Assembly (NCBI RefSeq): GCF_019931755.1
Contig: NZ_CP082918.1
Location: 1,096,001 to 1,160,000, forward strand
Reading direction: 5' to 3'
DNA length: 64,000 bases
DNA from: Sutcliffiella horikoshii
Lineage (GTDB): Bacteria > Bacillota > Bacilli > Bacillales > Bacillaceae_I
Positions 9,478 through 17,512 of this stretch are shown piece after piece; position 1 is the stretch's first letter, and each line of letters begins with the position of its first letter. A program made the position numbers and the translations under genes. The notes beneath the pieces are model-generated. The model saw only the letters and a program-made list of their open reading frames with translations. It made no database searches and was not told the DNA's origin.

Positions 9478-9512
9478 GAAAAAAGTGATGAGTTATCTCA
9501 TCGCTTTTTTTA
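9478..9512 (+). terminator. fru operon terminator
   Basis: AAAAAGTGATGAG, loop TTAT, CTCATCGCTTTTTTT. Confidence 0.85.
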
Positions 9513-9599
9513 TATAAACTTTCAAGCACATCCAGTGTTAGAGACTTCTGTAAGATTCTATATAATAGAAATAATACATAAAGGAAAGAAGGAAAAAGC

Positions 9600-11102
9600 A
9601 TGCTTAAAGATGCAATCGTTATCGGAACGGGATTCGGTGGAATGACAGCAGCGGCGCTTCTTGCAAAAGCCGGTTACGATGTATTGACACTTGAAGCCGC
9701 AAATGAGCTTGGTGGATGTGCGAGCAAATTTGACCGTGCGGGATACCGGTTCAGTGCAGGCGCGACAGTAGGCATGGGTTTTGAAGAGGGTGGTATGTTA
9801 AAAAGACTCTTTGAAGAGCTAGATGCGCCAATTCCCCCAATGAGTAAACTTAATGAAATAATGAATGTGTACCTTCCTGACCGGACGGTTACTTATTTTT
9901 CTGATAAAGAGAGATGGTATAAAGAGGTCGCAAGTAAATTTGAACAAGATCAAGAACGTATTCTCTCCTTCTTTGAGGAAGTCTTCAAGGTATCAAATGT
10001 ACTACAGAATTTTGTGGAAAAACGCGCTATCTTTCCACCATCCACAGCATCAGAGTACTTTCATTTACTAAAAAGTATGGATGTGAAACTTCTAGGATTA
10101 GCACCTTACTTGACTCAATCAGTACAAGACCGTCTATCCAAATACGGTTTGACCAAAAATAAGCCGTTTTTAACATTTATCAATGGTCAGCTGATGGATA
10201 GTGTTCAGACGACGGCAACCTTTAGTCCCTCCTTGTTAGGATATATGGCATTAAGTATTTTTCATAATGGCGCTTTTTATGTGGAGGGAGGCTTGGCGTC
10301 TATCATTCATGCATTAGCGGAAGTCTACCGGGCTTCAGGGGGAGAACTGCGACTGCGTCATAAAGTTGTCAGTATAGCCAAACAGGGGGATGTCTGGACG
10401 GTTATGAAGAAACGTGGTCAGGTATTCAGAACGAAACAAGTAATAATGAATGCCCCAATTCATAATGTATTTTCCTTGCTGGAGCCAGAGTTGCATCGAA
10501 ACCTTCCTATCAAAGAACCAAAAGAAAAGGAAAAGGATGCTTGGGGAGCCTTTACTCTCTATATTGGAGCCGAACCTTCGTTTATGATGCCAGAAACGAG
10601 TTCCATCCCATTTCATCAGTTTATCTCCTCCTATGACTCTCCATTATCAGAAGGGAATCAGTTCTTATTTTCCATGTCACAAGAGGGGGATACGAGATTC
10701 GCTCCAACCGGAAAAAGATCCATTACTATTTCCACTCACACCAATGTCGGCAAGTGGTGGGAGAGGGAAAGCTATGAAAGTAGGAAAGAAGAATACATGG
10801 AGACAATCATTGATTCTATTGATAAGAGGTTTTCGAGTTTCTCTTCCCATATTGATGTGAAGATGGCGGGAACTCCCGTGACTTTCAAGCGTTATACCCA
10901 ACGGGCTTATGGAAAGGTAGGCGGCTATATTCCATCAGGGAAATATAGTTTATTGAAAAGCTACTCTCCGAACTCTGGCGTGGAAGGGCTATGGTTTTGT
11001 GGAGATACCGTTTTCCCAGGAGCGGGCTCATTAGGAAGCAGCTTAAGTGGGTGGATGGTGGCGGATGCAATAAAAGGAAAGCACCCACGTCAGGGCATGT
11101 GA
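9600..11102 (+). CDS. FAD-dependent carotenoid desaturase/isomerase-like oxidoreductase
   Basis: A 500-residue flavoprotein. The N-terminal FAD-binding fold is plain (VIGTGFGGMTAAALLAKAG, then LTLEAANELGGCASKF at about 29-44), and the C-terminal FAD-closing motif is GLWFCGDTVFPGAGSLGSS. This layout is shared by phytoene-desaturase relatives such as CrtD, CrtH and CrtO. No other carotenoid gene (crtB, crtM) is nearby, so a pigment role is only an inference. It starts at ATG 9600 after GGAAAGAAGG and is monocistronic, with a terminator overlapping the stop codon. Confidence 0.75.
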   Translation: MLKDAIVIGTGFGGMTAAALLAKAGYDVLTLEAANELGGCASKFDRAGYRFSAGATVGMGFEEGGMLKRLFEELDAPIPPMSKLNEIMNVYLPDRTVTYFSDKERWYKEVASKFEQDQERILSFFEEVFKVSNVLQNFVEKRAIFPPSTASEYFHLLKSMDVKLLGLAPYLTQSVQDRLSKYGLTKNKPFLTFINGQLMDSVQTTATFSPSLLGYMALSIFHNGAFYVEGGLASIIHALAEVYRASGGELRLRHKVVSIAKQGDVWTVMKKRGQVFRTKQVIMNAPIHNVFSLLEPELHRNLPIKEPKEKEKDAWGAFTLYIGAEPSFMMPETSSIPFHQFISSYDSPLSEGNQFLFSMSQEGDTRFAPTGKRSITISTHTNVGKWWERESYESRKEEYMETIIDSIDKRFSSFSSHIDVKMAGTPVTFKRYTQRAYGKVGGYIPSGKYSLLKSYSPNSGVEGLWFCGDTVFPGAGSLGSSLSGWMVADAIKGKHPRQGM

Positions 11103-11126
11103 TTTCGCCTTGTGGGTGCTTTTTAC
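11077..11126 (+). terminator. Terminator overlapping the 3' end of the flavoprotein gene
   Basis: AAAGCACCCA at 11078-11087 pairs with TGTGGGTGCTTTTT at 11111; the first arm lies in the last codons. Confidence 0.75.
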
Positions 11127-11244
11127 ATTATTACCTTAGGAAAAGGCTTAGAGTTCAGTTCTACTAGTATAGACATTAACAGGTATGATTAAAAACATTG
11201 CATCATAGAGTATAAGGAATTGTTGAAGAAAAGGGGGGGGGAAC

Positions 11245-11691
11245 ATGATGAACGGCTATTATTATCCATATTATACAAGGGCACCGCAAGATGAAAACTT
11301 AATAGAAAGTATCTCCAGGGCCATTAATGGAGAATATAGTGCCATTGCCTGTTACGAAAAGCTTGCCCAAATGGCACCAGATGCGGAAACTCAGAAGAGA
11401 ATAACGGAAATAAGAGAAGATGAAATCAAACACTATAATACGTTCAGTCAAATCTATCAATCGTTAACTGGAAAACCTGCCACTCCTGAAATATCGGAAG
11501 AATGTAAGGATAATTACCAAGAGGGTTTGGTTGCATCATTGAAGGATGAACAGGAAACCGTGGAGTTTTATTTGGATATTGCCGATTCTACACAAAATCC
11601 TTATATTAGAAGAGTGTTCAAAAGGGCAGCGGCAGATGAGCAGAATCATGCGGTATGGTTTTTGTATTTCTATACGGAAAGTAAAGGATAA
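11245..11691 (+). CDS. Ferritin-like / rubrerythrin-like diiron protein
   Basis: A 148-residue four-helix protein with diiron ligands in the ferritin order: E30 in NGEYSAIACYEKL, E60xxH63 (REDEIKH), an acidic cluster near residues 102-107 (DEQETVE) and E132xxH135 (ADEQNH). The N-terminus MMNGYYYPYYTR is aromatic. Similar small proteins occur in Bacillus (YhjR-like) and some are sporulation-associated; the role here, iron or peroxide handling, is inferred. The ribosome site is a run of eight or nine G's before two tandem ATGs (11245, 11248); either could start. Confidence 0.75.
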   Translation: MMNGYYYPYYTRAPQDENLIESISRAINGEYSAIACYEKLAQMAPDAETQKRITEIREDEIKHYNTFSQIYQSLTGKPATPEISEECKDNYQEGLVASLKDEQETVEFYLDIADSTQNPYIRRVFKRAAADEQNHAVWFLYFYTESKG

Positions 11692-11731
11692 AAAGCAACC
11701 GACTTCTCGCGTGAGAGGTCGGTTGCTTTTG
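11690..11731. terminator. Bidirectional terminator between ferritin-like gene and chrA
   Basis: AAAAGCAACCGACTTCTC, loop GCGT, then GAGAGGTCGGTTGCTTTT: an 18-bp near-perfect stem with A/T tails on both sides. Confidence 0.85.
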
Positions 11732-12919
11732 TTATAGGAACAATCCCATCAAAGTACCGCCAATGGCACCTGTTAATACAATCATCCAAGGTGGAAGCTT
11801 CCAGTAGACAAGCATGCTGAACAAAATAGCTGCAAAGGCAAAATCAATTGGAGCTAAAATCGAACTTGTCCAAATTGGGAAGTAGAAAGCAGAAATCAAA
11901 ATTCCAACAACCGCAGCATTCACTCCCATTAATGCTGCTTTCACCTTGGAATTACGACGTAAAGAATCCCAAAATGGCAAAGTACCAAGAATCAATAGGA
12001 AGGCAGGAAGGAAGATAGCGAATGTTGCTAGTAAACCGCCCTTCCACCCGTCAATGACAGCACCGATATAAGCGGCGAATGTAAATAATGGACCTGGGAC
12101 TGCTTGGGCAGCACCGTAACCAGCAAGAAATGCTTCTTCACTAATCCATCCAGTTGGCACGAATTCGCGCTCTAGTAAAGGAAGGACCACATGCCCTCCA
12201 CCGAATACTAAGGATCCTGAACGGTAGAAACTATCAAACAGTGCCACCCAGTTTAGCGAAGTGGCTTCTCTCAGGATCGGCAACAAAATAAGCAGTCCGA
12301 AAAATAATGTCAAACAGATTACCGCAAAGCGCTTGGAAATCGGAAACTCCATACGAGAATCATCTGCCGTGATATTTTGTCTAAATAAGATAAAGCCAAC
12401 GACAGCGGCAACGAGGATAACTCCAACTTGGGAGAATGCTGTTTGCCACAATAATGTAATCACTAGTGCAAATAATGCGATAGCCTTTCTTTTTAGATCT
12501 GGAGTAAGGTTGTTTGCCATCCCTAATATGGCATGAGCAACAACAGCTACTGCGACAATCTTCAAACCATGAATCCATCCGGCATTACCTACGTCAAACC
12601 CCTGCAAGATGATTGCGAAAATAATTAATGCTAAAACTGATGGTAACGTAAAGCCTAAAAAGGAAACAATGCCACCAAGAACTCCTGCTCGCATAACGCC
12701 TATACCTATTCCGACCTGACTGCTCGCAGGTCCGGGCAAGAATTGACATAAGGCTACAAGATCAGCGTAACTTTTTTCATCCATCCATTTTCTGCGACGT
12801 ACATATTCGGTATGAAAGTAACCGAGATGGGCTACTGGTCCACCGAAAGAAGTAAGCCCTAGTCTTGTTGATACAATTAAAATTTCTATTAATGACATTA
12901 ATTTGTTTGGTTTCTTCAT
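11732..12919 (-). CDS. chrA: Chromate transporter, two-domain ChrA
   Basis: A 395-residue CHR-superfamily membrane protein with both homologous halves fused. Each half shows the family signature: FGGPVAHLGYFHTEYVRRRKW with LCQFLPGPASSQ in the first, and FGGGHVVLPLLEREFV with GAAQAVPGPLFTFAAYIG in the second. ChrA expels chromate, driven by the proton gradient; some members move other anions. The start is ATG 12919 after AAGGTGATC; a GTG three codons upstream is inside the ribosome site. It lies 14 bases after a PadR regulator gene, so expression is probably controlled by that repressor. Confidence 0.9.
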   Translation of the reverse strand: MKKPNKLMSLIEILIVSTRLGLTSFGGPVAHLGYFHTEYVRRRKWMDEKSYADLVALCQFLPGPASSQVGIGIGVMRAGVLGGIVSFLGFTLPSVLALIIFAIILQGFDVGNAGWIHGLKIVAVAVVAHAILGMANNLTPDLKRKAIALFALVITLLWQTAFSQVGVILVAAVVGFILFRQNITADDSRMEFPISKRFAVICLTLFFGLLILLPILREATSLNWVALFDSFYRSGSLVFGGGHVVLPLLEREFVPTGWISEEAFLAGYGAAQAVPGPLFTFAAYIGAVIDGWKGGLLATFAIFLPAFLLILGTLPFWDSLRRNSKVKAALMGVNAAVVGILISAFYFPIWTSSILAPIDFAFAAILFSMLVYWKLPPWMIVLTGAIGGTLMGLFL

Positions 12920-12933
12920 GTTGATCACCTTCT

Positions 12934-13239
12934 TTAATTAATTTCTTTAAAGAGCTCATAAGCTTTGTTTCTTGCTTCTTTTAAAATGAGGTTTCCTTTT
13001 TCTGTGATGGTATAATTCTTTCGTATTTTCCCCTCAACTTTTAGGTCCTCCCTATGCAATAGACCGTCCTTTTCCATCGAATGCAAGATAGGATACAACG
13101 TTCCAGCACTGATAGAGTAACCATGTTCGCGTAACTCTTCTAGCATCCAGGCACCATAAACCGGATGTTCTTTTGCATGATGGAGAATATGTATCTGAAT
13201 AAATCCGAGGAACAATTTCCTAAGCACTCTTTCTTCCAA
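12934..13239 (-). CDS. PadR-family transcriptional regulator
   Basis: About 101 residues, the size of small PadR repressors. The winged-helix region is clear (HPVYGAWMLEELREHG, SAGTLYPILHSMEKDGLL, KNYTITEKG), typical of PadR. The start is best taken at a TTG (13239) seven bases after AAAGGAGG; another TTG two codons earlier is too close to the ribosome site. It heads a two-gene operon with chrA and probably senses the ChrA substrate or a related stress; chromate-linked PadR regulators (ChrI) are known in Bacilli. Confidence 0.85.
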   Translation of the reverse strand: MEERVLRKLFLGFIQIHILHHAKEHPVYGAWMLEELREHGYSISAGTLYPILHSMEKDGLLHREDLKVEGKIRKNYTITEKGNLILKEARNKAYELFKEIN

Positions 13240-13294
13240 ATCAAGTCCTCCTTTTATTACAAAGATGCAAGTTTTTTCGAGGTCACGAAACCCG

Positions 13295-13311
13295 ATATCG
13301 AATTTCGATAT
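13295..13311. promoter_or_regulatory. Candidate PadR operator upstream of padR-chrA
   Basis: A perfect 8-bp inverted repeat, ATATCGAA-T-TTCGATAT, sits about 55 bases before the padR start. No other gene is close enough on that side, so autoregulation is the likely use. Confidence 0.55.
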
Positions 13312-13387
13312 TAATATATCACACTTTTTATTATCCCCCAATATGAAACGAAAAACTTTACATAACATTTACAAACTCTTTGAAAAG

Positions 13388-13416
13388 TTGACGTTTTCAG
13401 CATTATGGGCTAGAAT
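13388..13416 (+). promoter_or_regulatory. SigA promoter of the Mn2+ riboswitch transcript
   Basis: TTGACG (13388-13393), 17 bases, TAGAAT (13411-13416). Confidence 0.75.
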
Positions 13417-13437
13417 AAAGGTAATAAAATTACGTTA

Positions 13438-13606
13438 ATCCCAAAGGGGAGTAGCTTATTCAGCAAAGTCGTCATTACGGGACATGATCCTCGGCTTTGT
13501 TGGCAACAATTCGTTGTTAGCGAGACCTTTGTCAGCTTTATTTGTCTGGCAAAGGTCTGTAGAATATTCAGAGACCTTTCGCCATTACGGTGAAAGGTCT
13601 TTTTCT
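13438..13606 (+). promoter_or_regulatory. yybP-ykoY (Mn2+) riboswitch with terminator
   Basis: The aptamer shows the family's conserved blocks: AAAGGGGAGTAGC at 13443-13455, GTCGTCATTACGGGAC (from 13469), and CGAGACCTTTG closing P1 at 13521-13531. Downstream, GCAAAGGTCT (13549-13558) can pair either with AGACCTTTG of P1 or with AGACCTTT at 13572, while 13572-13583 also forms a terminator with 13589-13600 plus a T-run. Formation of P1 frees the antiterminator, which predicts an ON switch with Mn2+. The family is known to bind Mn2+ and to activate yybP/ykoY-type genes. Confidence 0.9.
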
Positions 13607-13635
13607 TTTGGATAAAAAATAGGGAGGTCGTATTG

Positions 13636-13746
13636 ATGATTAAGAAATTCATTAAAGCATTAGTGTTGAAAAAGGGAGTGACCCTGGCAAAGAAAAAGGT
13701 CCTGCCGGTAGTAATGAAAGAAGTAAAAAAACGAATGAAGAAATAG
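13636..13746 (+). CDS. 36-residue basic peptide in Mn2+-riboswitch operon
   Basis: ATG at 13636 follows GGGAGGTCG and opens a 36-residue frame ending at TAG 13746, starting MIKKFIKALVLKKG and ending VVMKEVKKRMKK. It is strongly basic (about 14 Lys/Arg, one Glu) and amphipathic, with no membrane-spanning stretch. It is the first gene after the riboswitch and has its own strong ribosome site, 11 bases before the lipoprotein start. I do not recognise the family. A role at the membrane or on an acidic partner is possible but unsupported. Confidence 0.6.
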   Translation: MIKKFIKALVLKKGVTLAKKKVLPVVMKEVKKRMKK

Positions 13747-13757
13747 GAGGAGTTTAT

Positions 13758-14195
13758 ATGCGTAAAATGATCATCACATTCACTTTGTTATCATCTATTC
13801 TATTAAGCGGTTGTTCTATGTTAGAAGAAGTTAATAGTTCATTGGAATACGTCAATGATGCAACGGAGCATATAAACACTTGGAAGAATTTTGGAGAGGA
13901 AGCACCTCAAATGATCCAAGAAGCAGCTACAGATTCCAATGCTAAGGAAGAATTAGAAACAAGACTAAATGAAATGCTTGTTGAAATAGACGAGTTTAAT
14001 AATACGGACGCGCCAGCTATAGCAGAAAGTGTACATCAGCAGATTGTAGATAAAAATCAAGCAATAAAAGATGTGATTGAAAATGCTATGGTGGACGGGG
14101 AAGTGGCACTAGAGAAACTGCAAGATTCGGAGCTATACACATTAATAAATGAAGTGACGACTATGATGAACTTATTGGAGGAAGTAGGTTCATAA
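13758..14195 (+). CDS. YybP-like lipoprotein (DUF6376-type)
   Basis: A 145-residue lipoprotein: short signal sequence and lipobox LLSGC with Cys19, followed by an acidic, largely helical body (SMLEEVNSSLEYVNDATEHIN, DAPAIAESVHQQIV). It resembles the small Bacillus lipoproteins related to YybP, the gene for which the yybP-ykoY riboswitch is named, and here it lies under that riboswitch. Ribosome site AGGAGGAG, seven bases before ATG. It should be anchored on the outer face of the membrane; its job is unknown. I assign the family from memory of its N-terminal pattern. Confidence 0.7.
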   Translation: MRKMIITFTLLSSILLSGCSMLEEVNSSLEYVNDATEHINTWKNFGEEAPQMIQEAATDSNAKEELETRLNEMLVEIDEFNNTDAPAIAESVHQQIVDKNQAIKDVIENAMVDGEVALEKLQDSELYTLINEVTTMMNLLEEVGS

Positions 14196-14222
14196 TGTTT
14201 TCAGGAGAGTAGGGGATTCCAG

Positions 14223-14864
14223 ATGAGGGGAAGTACAGAAATAGACACGTCTTATCAGCAACTTGCGGAGTCTGTTGTTTTTAAACGAACTCAGAAAAAC
14301 GTTGCAGTAGAATCTTACAATGATAAGCAATTAACTATGGCTGGATCTGGACGAAGTGCGTATGTTTTTAAGCTTAAGAATACAAAAAAAGTGCTGAAAG
14401 TGTTCTATCCACCTTTTGAACATCTAGCCAAGAGAGAAGCTAAAATATATAAAAAGTTAGAGGGCGTTTCTTATTTCCCTGTGATGCATGCATCAGGGGA
14501 AAACTATATTGTCATCGATTATATTGATGGGTTGACCCTTTTTGAATGTTTAGTGAAGGGAAAACATATTGATGAAAACGTGTTGGATGAAGTAGACCAT
14601 GCTATTTTGTTAGCAAAAAATAGAGGTCTTAACCCATCCGACATCCATCTTCATAATATACTAATCACCTCTGATGGAAAAGTGAAGCTTATTGATGTTG
14701 TGCGTTTCGAGCAGGTTAAACGGTGTTCTCAATGGGATGATTTAAAAAGAGGTTATTATAAATATTATAAAAAGAGGATATTTCCTAGAAAGTTACCATC
14801 TAAGCTTTTATTGATGATTGCCTTCTTTTATAAAAGAAACCTATTAAATAGATTTGTCACATAA
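14223..14864 (+). CDS. Small protein-kinase-like protein (YrzF/RIO-like fold)
   Basis: A 213-residue compact kinase-fold protein. Glycine loop GSGRSAYVF (41-49), Lys59 in VLKVF, Glu72 in the alpha-C segment KREAKIYK, hinge around IVIDYIDGLTL, catalytic loop NPSDIHLHN with D140 and N145, and metal-binding D158 in LIDVV, where the usual DFG is replaced by DVV. All residues needed for catalysis are present apart from that G. B. subtilis YrzF/YbdM are of similar type. It follows the riboswitch-controlled lipoprotein gene by 27 bases with no terminator between, so it may also be Mn2+-controlled; kinases need Mn2+ or Mg2+. Confidence 0.7.
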   Translation: MRGSTEIDTSYQQLAESVVFKRTQKNVAVESYNDKQLTMAGSGRSAYVFKLKNTKKVLKVFYPPFEHLAKREAKIYKKLEGVSYFPVMHASGENYIVIDYIDGLTLFECLVKGKHIDENVLDEVDHAILLAKNRGLNPSDIHLHNILITSDGKVKLIDVVRFEQVKRCSQWDDLKRGYYKYYKKRIFPRKLPSKLLLMIAFFYKRNLLNRFVT

Positions 14865-14868
14865 GTAT

Positions 14869-14905
14869 GGGCCGTTCCTCTAAAAAAGGAAGGGCTCTTT
14901 TTTTA
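14869..14905 (+). terminator. Terminator after kinase-like gene
   Basis: GCCGTTCCT with AGGAAGGGC stem followed by a T-rich run of eight. Confidence 0.75.
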
Positions 14906-14974
14906 TTTAAACTGCGATAAAATGAAAAAGGAATCGTCTATACATATAGAGACTGCAACAAACGGGGGAAAAGG

Positions 14975-15499
14975 ATGTCCAATAAACAAGTCATTTCGGA
15001 ATGGTTTTATTTATATAGCGATGATATTTATCAATTTCTATTTTACCGATTGAATTCGAAACACCATGATGTAGAGGATTTAGTACAGGAAGTGTTTATA
15101 CGTGCACTAAACAACCTGGATCGTTATAAGGGGGAAGCATCACCAAAAACATGGCTTTATAGCATAGCAAGGAATATTGCTATAGATGCCCATCGAAAAC
15201 AGAAACGTGATAAATGGAAATGGCTGTTACAGTTTGAAAACGGAACAGTTCCAGAGAGCACGGAAAAAGATACACCGGAACAATTGTACTTTGTCTCAGA
15301 AGAGCAAAAGGAATTATTAAACGCGATTAGGACCTTAAAAGAATCTTATCAGGAAGTGCTTATCATGAGGAGCATTAAAGAGTTATCTGTACAAGAAACC
15401 GCTGCTGCTATGGGTTGGACCGAAAATAAGGTTCGTTCTACACTTCATCGTGCAAAATCGGCCCTGCAAAAAAAGTTGGGAGGGAATGTAGTTGAGTAA
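14975..15499 (+). CDS. ECF (sigma-70 family) sigma factor
   Basis: A 174-residue extracytoplasmic-function sigma factor. Region 2 spans about 10-80 (YQFLFYRLNSKHHDVEDLVQ, ALNNLDRYKGEASPKTWLYS, with the DLVQEVF core-binding helix) and region 4 about 115-165 (SYQEVLIMRSIKELSVQETA, then GWTENKVRSTLHRAKSAL as DNA-binding helix). It overlaps the downstream anti-sigma gene by eight bases, the usual arrangement. The subgroup resembles SigX/SigV-type factors of Bacillus but I cannot assign one. A CGTCTA at 14935-14940 resembles an ECF -10, yet no AAC -35 sits at the expected distance. Confidence 0.9.
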   Translation: MSNKQVISEWFYLYSDDIYQFLFYRLNSKHHDVEDLVQEVFIRALNNLDRYKGEASPKTWLYSIARNIAIDAHRKQKRDKWKWLLQFENGTVPESTEKDTPEQLYFVSEEQKELLNAIRTLKESYQEVLIMRSIKELSVQETAAAMGWTENKVRSTLHRAKSALQKKLGGNVVE

Positions 15500-16730
15500 G
15501 GAATTGGATAAAAAGCTTCAAACATTGCCCAAGCCAAAACTAAGAGAAGAAACGAAGAATGTATTACATCAATCCATCATGGAAAATAACGAAGAGGAGA
15601 CGCGTGTAGAATGGTTGCCGAAAGTAAGGTCGGCAGCATTGTTGACGGTCAGTGTCCTTGCAATAGCATTATTCTCCTTTATCCTATTCACAGGTAATGA
15701 AGGGGAAGCTCCGAGGTCCTCTGCGCCAGAGGAGAAATATTATGAGAATTATGTTTCTTACTTAGATTCTATCGAAGTGCATGACCAAATAGATGCTGAC
15801 AGGGCATTTATTGGCAACAATGGTGCGCTCGGAAAATATCACGGTCAAGTGTTGCCTGGCAAATACTATGCAAACGGAATGGAACTACAAACTAATGAAG
15901 AGCTGCCAATGGGAATCCACATGCACTATAAAGTGACAGAAGATACCTCTGCTAAAGGTTTTGATAAAGAAGTATTTCATGTTACCAATCTTCCGTGGAC
16001 CATTATATTTAATGCAACAACTTATTTTACATTTTTCACAAATGGAGACTATGTTACATTCGATATTGATTATTATGGGGAAAAAAGAGAATATACATTA
16101 ACTAGACAGCAAATTGATGAATTATATGGACGTGACGTAAAAGAGTTTGCAGATAATAAAGATTTATGGAAAGAAGAAGTTATGGAAAAGACACTACAAA
16201 ATGAAGAAAAGGTACAAGATTTTATGGAGAAAATAAGGGTTTCTAATGCGTTATCTAATGATCCTGAACAAGTGGTGACATCTTCCAAAGAGTATGTAGA
16301 AGTAAATGGTAAAAAATATCTTGTCCCATCTGACATGCACACTCCTTCCATTAAGGCCGGAGGGAAAGAGGACTTTTATTCTTTTAGCGATATGTTGTAT
16401 GAGTTTTACGATAAAGGGTGGGGAGAACAGGTTCAGGTGGCAAGAAACTTTGAAATGTGGGAAACCATAAAAGTCAGCGGTGAACTTCAAAGTATAGAAT
16501 ATGACGGTACATCCAATCAAACTACGTTTACCTTTGCACCACAGCAATCACACATTATGATTTTTGACGGGAATCTTTCCGATGAATATCAAGCAGGAGA
16601 TACGTTGTTATTTGAATTTCAATTTGTTCCACTAATTGATGAGAGCTATGAATTTGTTCATTTGGACTATGATTCCGCACTTCTTTCTGGGGAAGAATTG
16701 GAAATTAATGATTATTTAATAGGTGAATAA
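15492..16730 (+). CDS. Transmembrane anti-sigma factor with large extracytoplasmic domain
   Basis: A 412-residue protein beginning at TTG 15492, preceded by GGGAGGG and overlapping the sigma gene. A short cytoplasmic N-terminus (1-45, rich in charged residues) is followed by one membrane helix at about 47-67 (SAALLTVSVLAIALFSFILF) and a roughly 340-residue acidic outer domain ending GEELEINDYLIGE. Position and topology identify it as the cognate anti-sigma factor, although no clear zinc-binding HxxxCxxC motif is present. The outer domain probably senses an envelope signal; I recognise no known fold in it. Confidence 0.75.
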   Translation: MSKELDKKLQTLPKPKLREETKNVLHQSIMENNEEETRVEWLPKVRSAALLTVSVLAIALFSFILFTGNEGEAPRSSAPEEKYYENYVSYLDSIEVHDQIDADRAFIGNNGALGKYHGQVLPGKYYANGMELQTNEELPMGIHMHYKVTEDTSAKGFDKEVFHVTNLPWTIIFNATTYFTFFTNGDYVTFDIDYYGEKREYTLTRQQIDELYGRDVKEFADNKDLWKEEVMEKTLQNEEKVQDFMEKIRVSNALSNDPEQVVTSSKEYVEVNGKKYLVPSDMHTPSIKAGGKEDFYSFSDMLYEFYDKGWGEQVQVARNFEMWETIKVSGELQSIEYDGTSNQTTFTFAPQQSHIMIFDGNLSDEYQAGDTLLFEFQFVPLIDESYEFVHLDYDSALLSGEELEINDYLIGE

Positions 16731-16739
16731 TGTATGTAT

Positions 16740-16774
16740 AAAAGAGCAACTGTTTATGACGGTTGCTCTTTTTA
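16740..16774 (+). terminator. Terminator after anti-sigma gene
   Basis: AAAGAGCAAC with GGTTGCTCTTTTT. Confidence 0.8.
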
Positions 16775-16905
16775 CATCGATTTAGAAAAAAGTTAGAAAT
16801 AAATGGCGGATTTTTCTATTACTCCCAAAAACATCTATTAAAAGATAGAATAAAGTAGTACAATAGTTGTATAAACTAACCATACTATTGTAGGGGGTGT
16901 TGTAA

Positions 16906-17055
16906 TTGGAAGGAAAACCAAATCATTATGATGGCAGTGTTCAAGCTGATTTGAAAGAGAAAGTAACCGGGGATCTGAATGAGTCATTTGTACTGACTGA
17001 CGATATGAGAAAGAATATTGGCGGTAATCCATATATCCTACATAATGAAGAATAA
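16906..17055 (+). CDS. 49-residue acidic small protein
   Basis: TTG at 16906 lies eight bases after GGGGGTG and opens a 49-codon frame ending at TAA 17053-17055, closely followed by an intrinsic terminator, which supports a real short transcript. The product begins MEGKPNHYDGSVQADLKEKV and ends NPYILHNEE; it is hydrophilic with no membrane segment. A TTGTATAAACT-rich stretch upstream may hold the promoter. I do not recognise the family; many Bacillaceae carry small hydrophilic proteins of this size. Confidence 0.6.
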   Translation: MEGKPNHYDGSVQADLKEKVTGDLNESFVLTDDMRKNIGGNPYILHNEE

Positions 17056-17065
17056 GTGTATTATG

Positions 17066-17092
17066 AAAAGATCTGTTATCAGATCTTTTTTT
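17066..17092 (+). terminator. Terminator after the 49-residue gene
   Basis: AAAAGATCTG, loop TTAT, CAGATCTTTTTTT. Confidence 0.85.
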
Positions 17093-17158
17093 GTTGTTTA
17101 AGTAATTATAAAATAATGGAATGTTTGAATAGTCTTCAGTGTAATTCTTGTTCGTAGG

Positions 17159-17388
17159 GATGAAGACCTGAGTGACGAGGAAAAAGGAAAAGAGAGGTCC
17201 TCATGGCCACGATGAAGACCTGAGTGACGAGGAAAAAGGAAGAGAGAGGTCCTCATGGCCACGATGAAGACCTGAGTGACGAGGAAAAAGGAAAAGAGAG
17301 GTTCTCATGGCCACGATGAAGACCTGAGTGACGAGGAAAAAGGAAGAGAAAGGTCCTCATGGCCGTGATGAAGACCTTGGTGACAATG
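17159..17388. repeat. 52-bp tandem hairpin repeat, array 1 (four units plus a partial)
   Basis: Units begin TGAAGACCTGAGTGACGAGG at 17161, 17213, 17265, 17317 and a degraded fifth at 17369: an exact 52-bp period. Each unit carries an inverted repeat, ATGAAGACCT near its start against AGGTCCTCAT near its end (one mismatch), enclosing a purine-rich loop. Fifty-two is not a multiple of three and no frame spans the array, so it is not coding. The same unit recurs at 25831-26082. The array lies between a terminator and the azoreductase promoter. Confidence 0.9.
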
Positions 17389-17512
17389 ACAATTCATTGA
17401 AATGTCAAAGATGAAGCGCAAAAGCAAGACCCGGCCAAAAAGCTTCGCGAAAAGAAACGTCCCAAGAAATTAAAATCTTACTTAGGACGTGTCGTAAGCG
17501 ATTTTACTCTTT

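Noticed and set aside
17159..17388. Possible CRISPR array
   Set aside because: The 52-bp units are contiguous and nearly identical throughout, with no unique spacers, and no cas gene is in the window. The same holds for 25829-26082.
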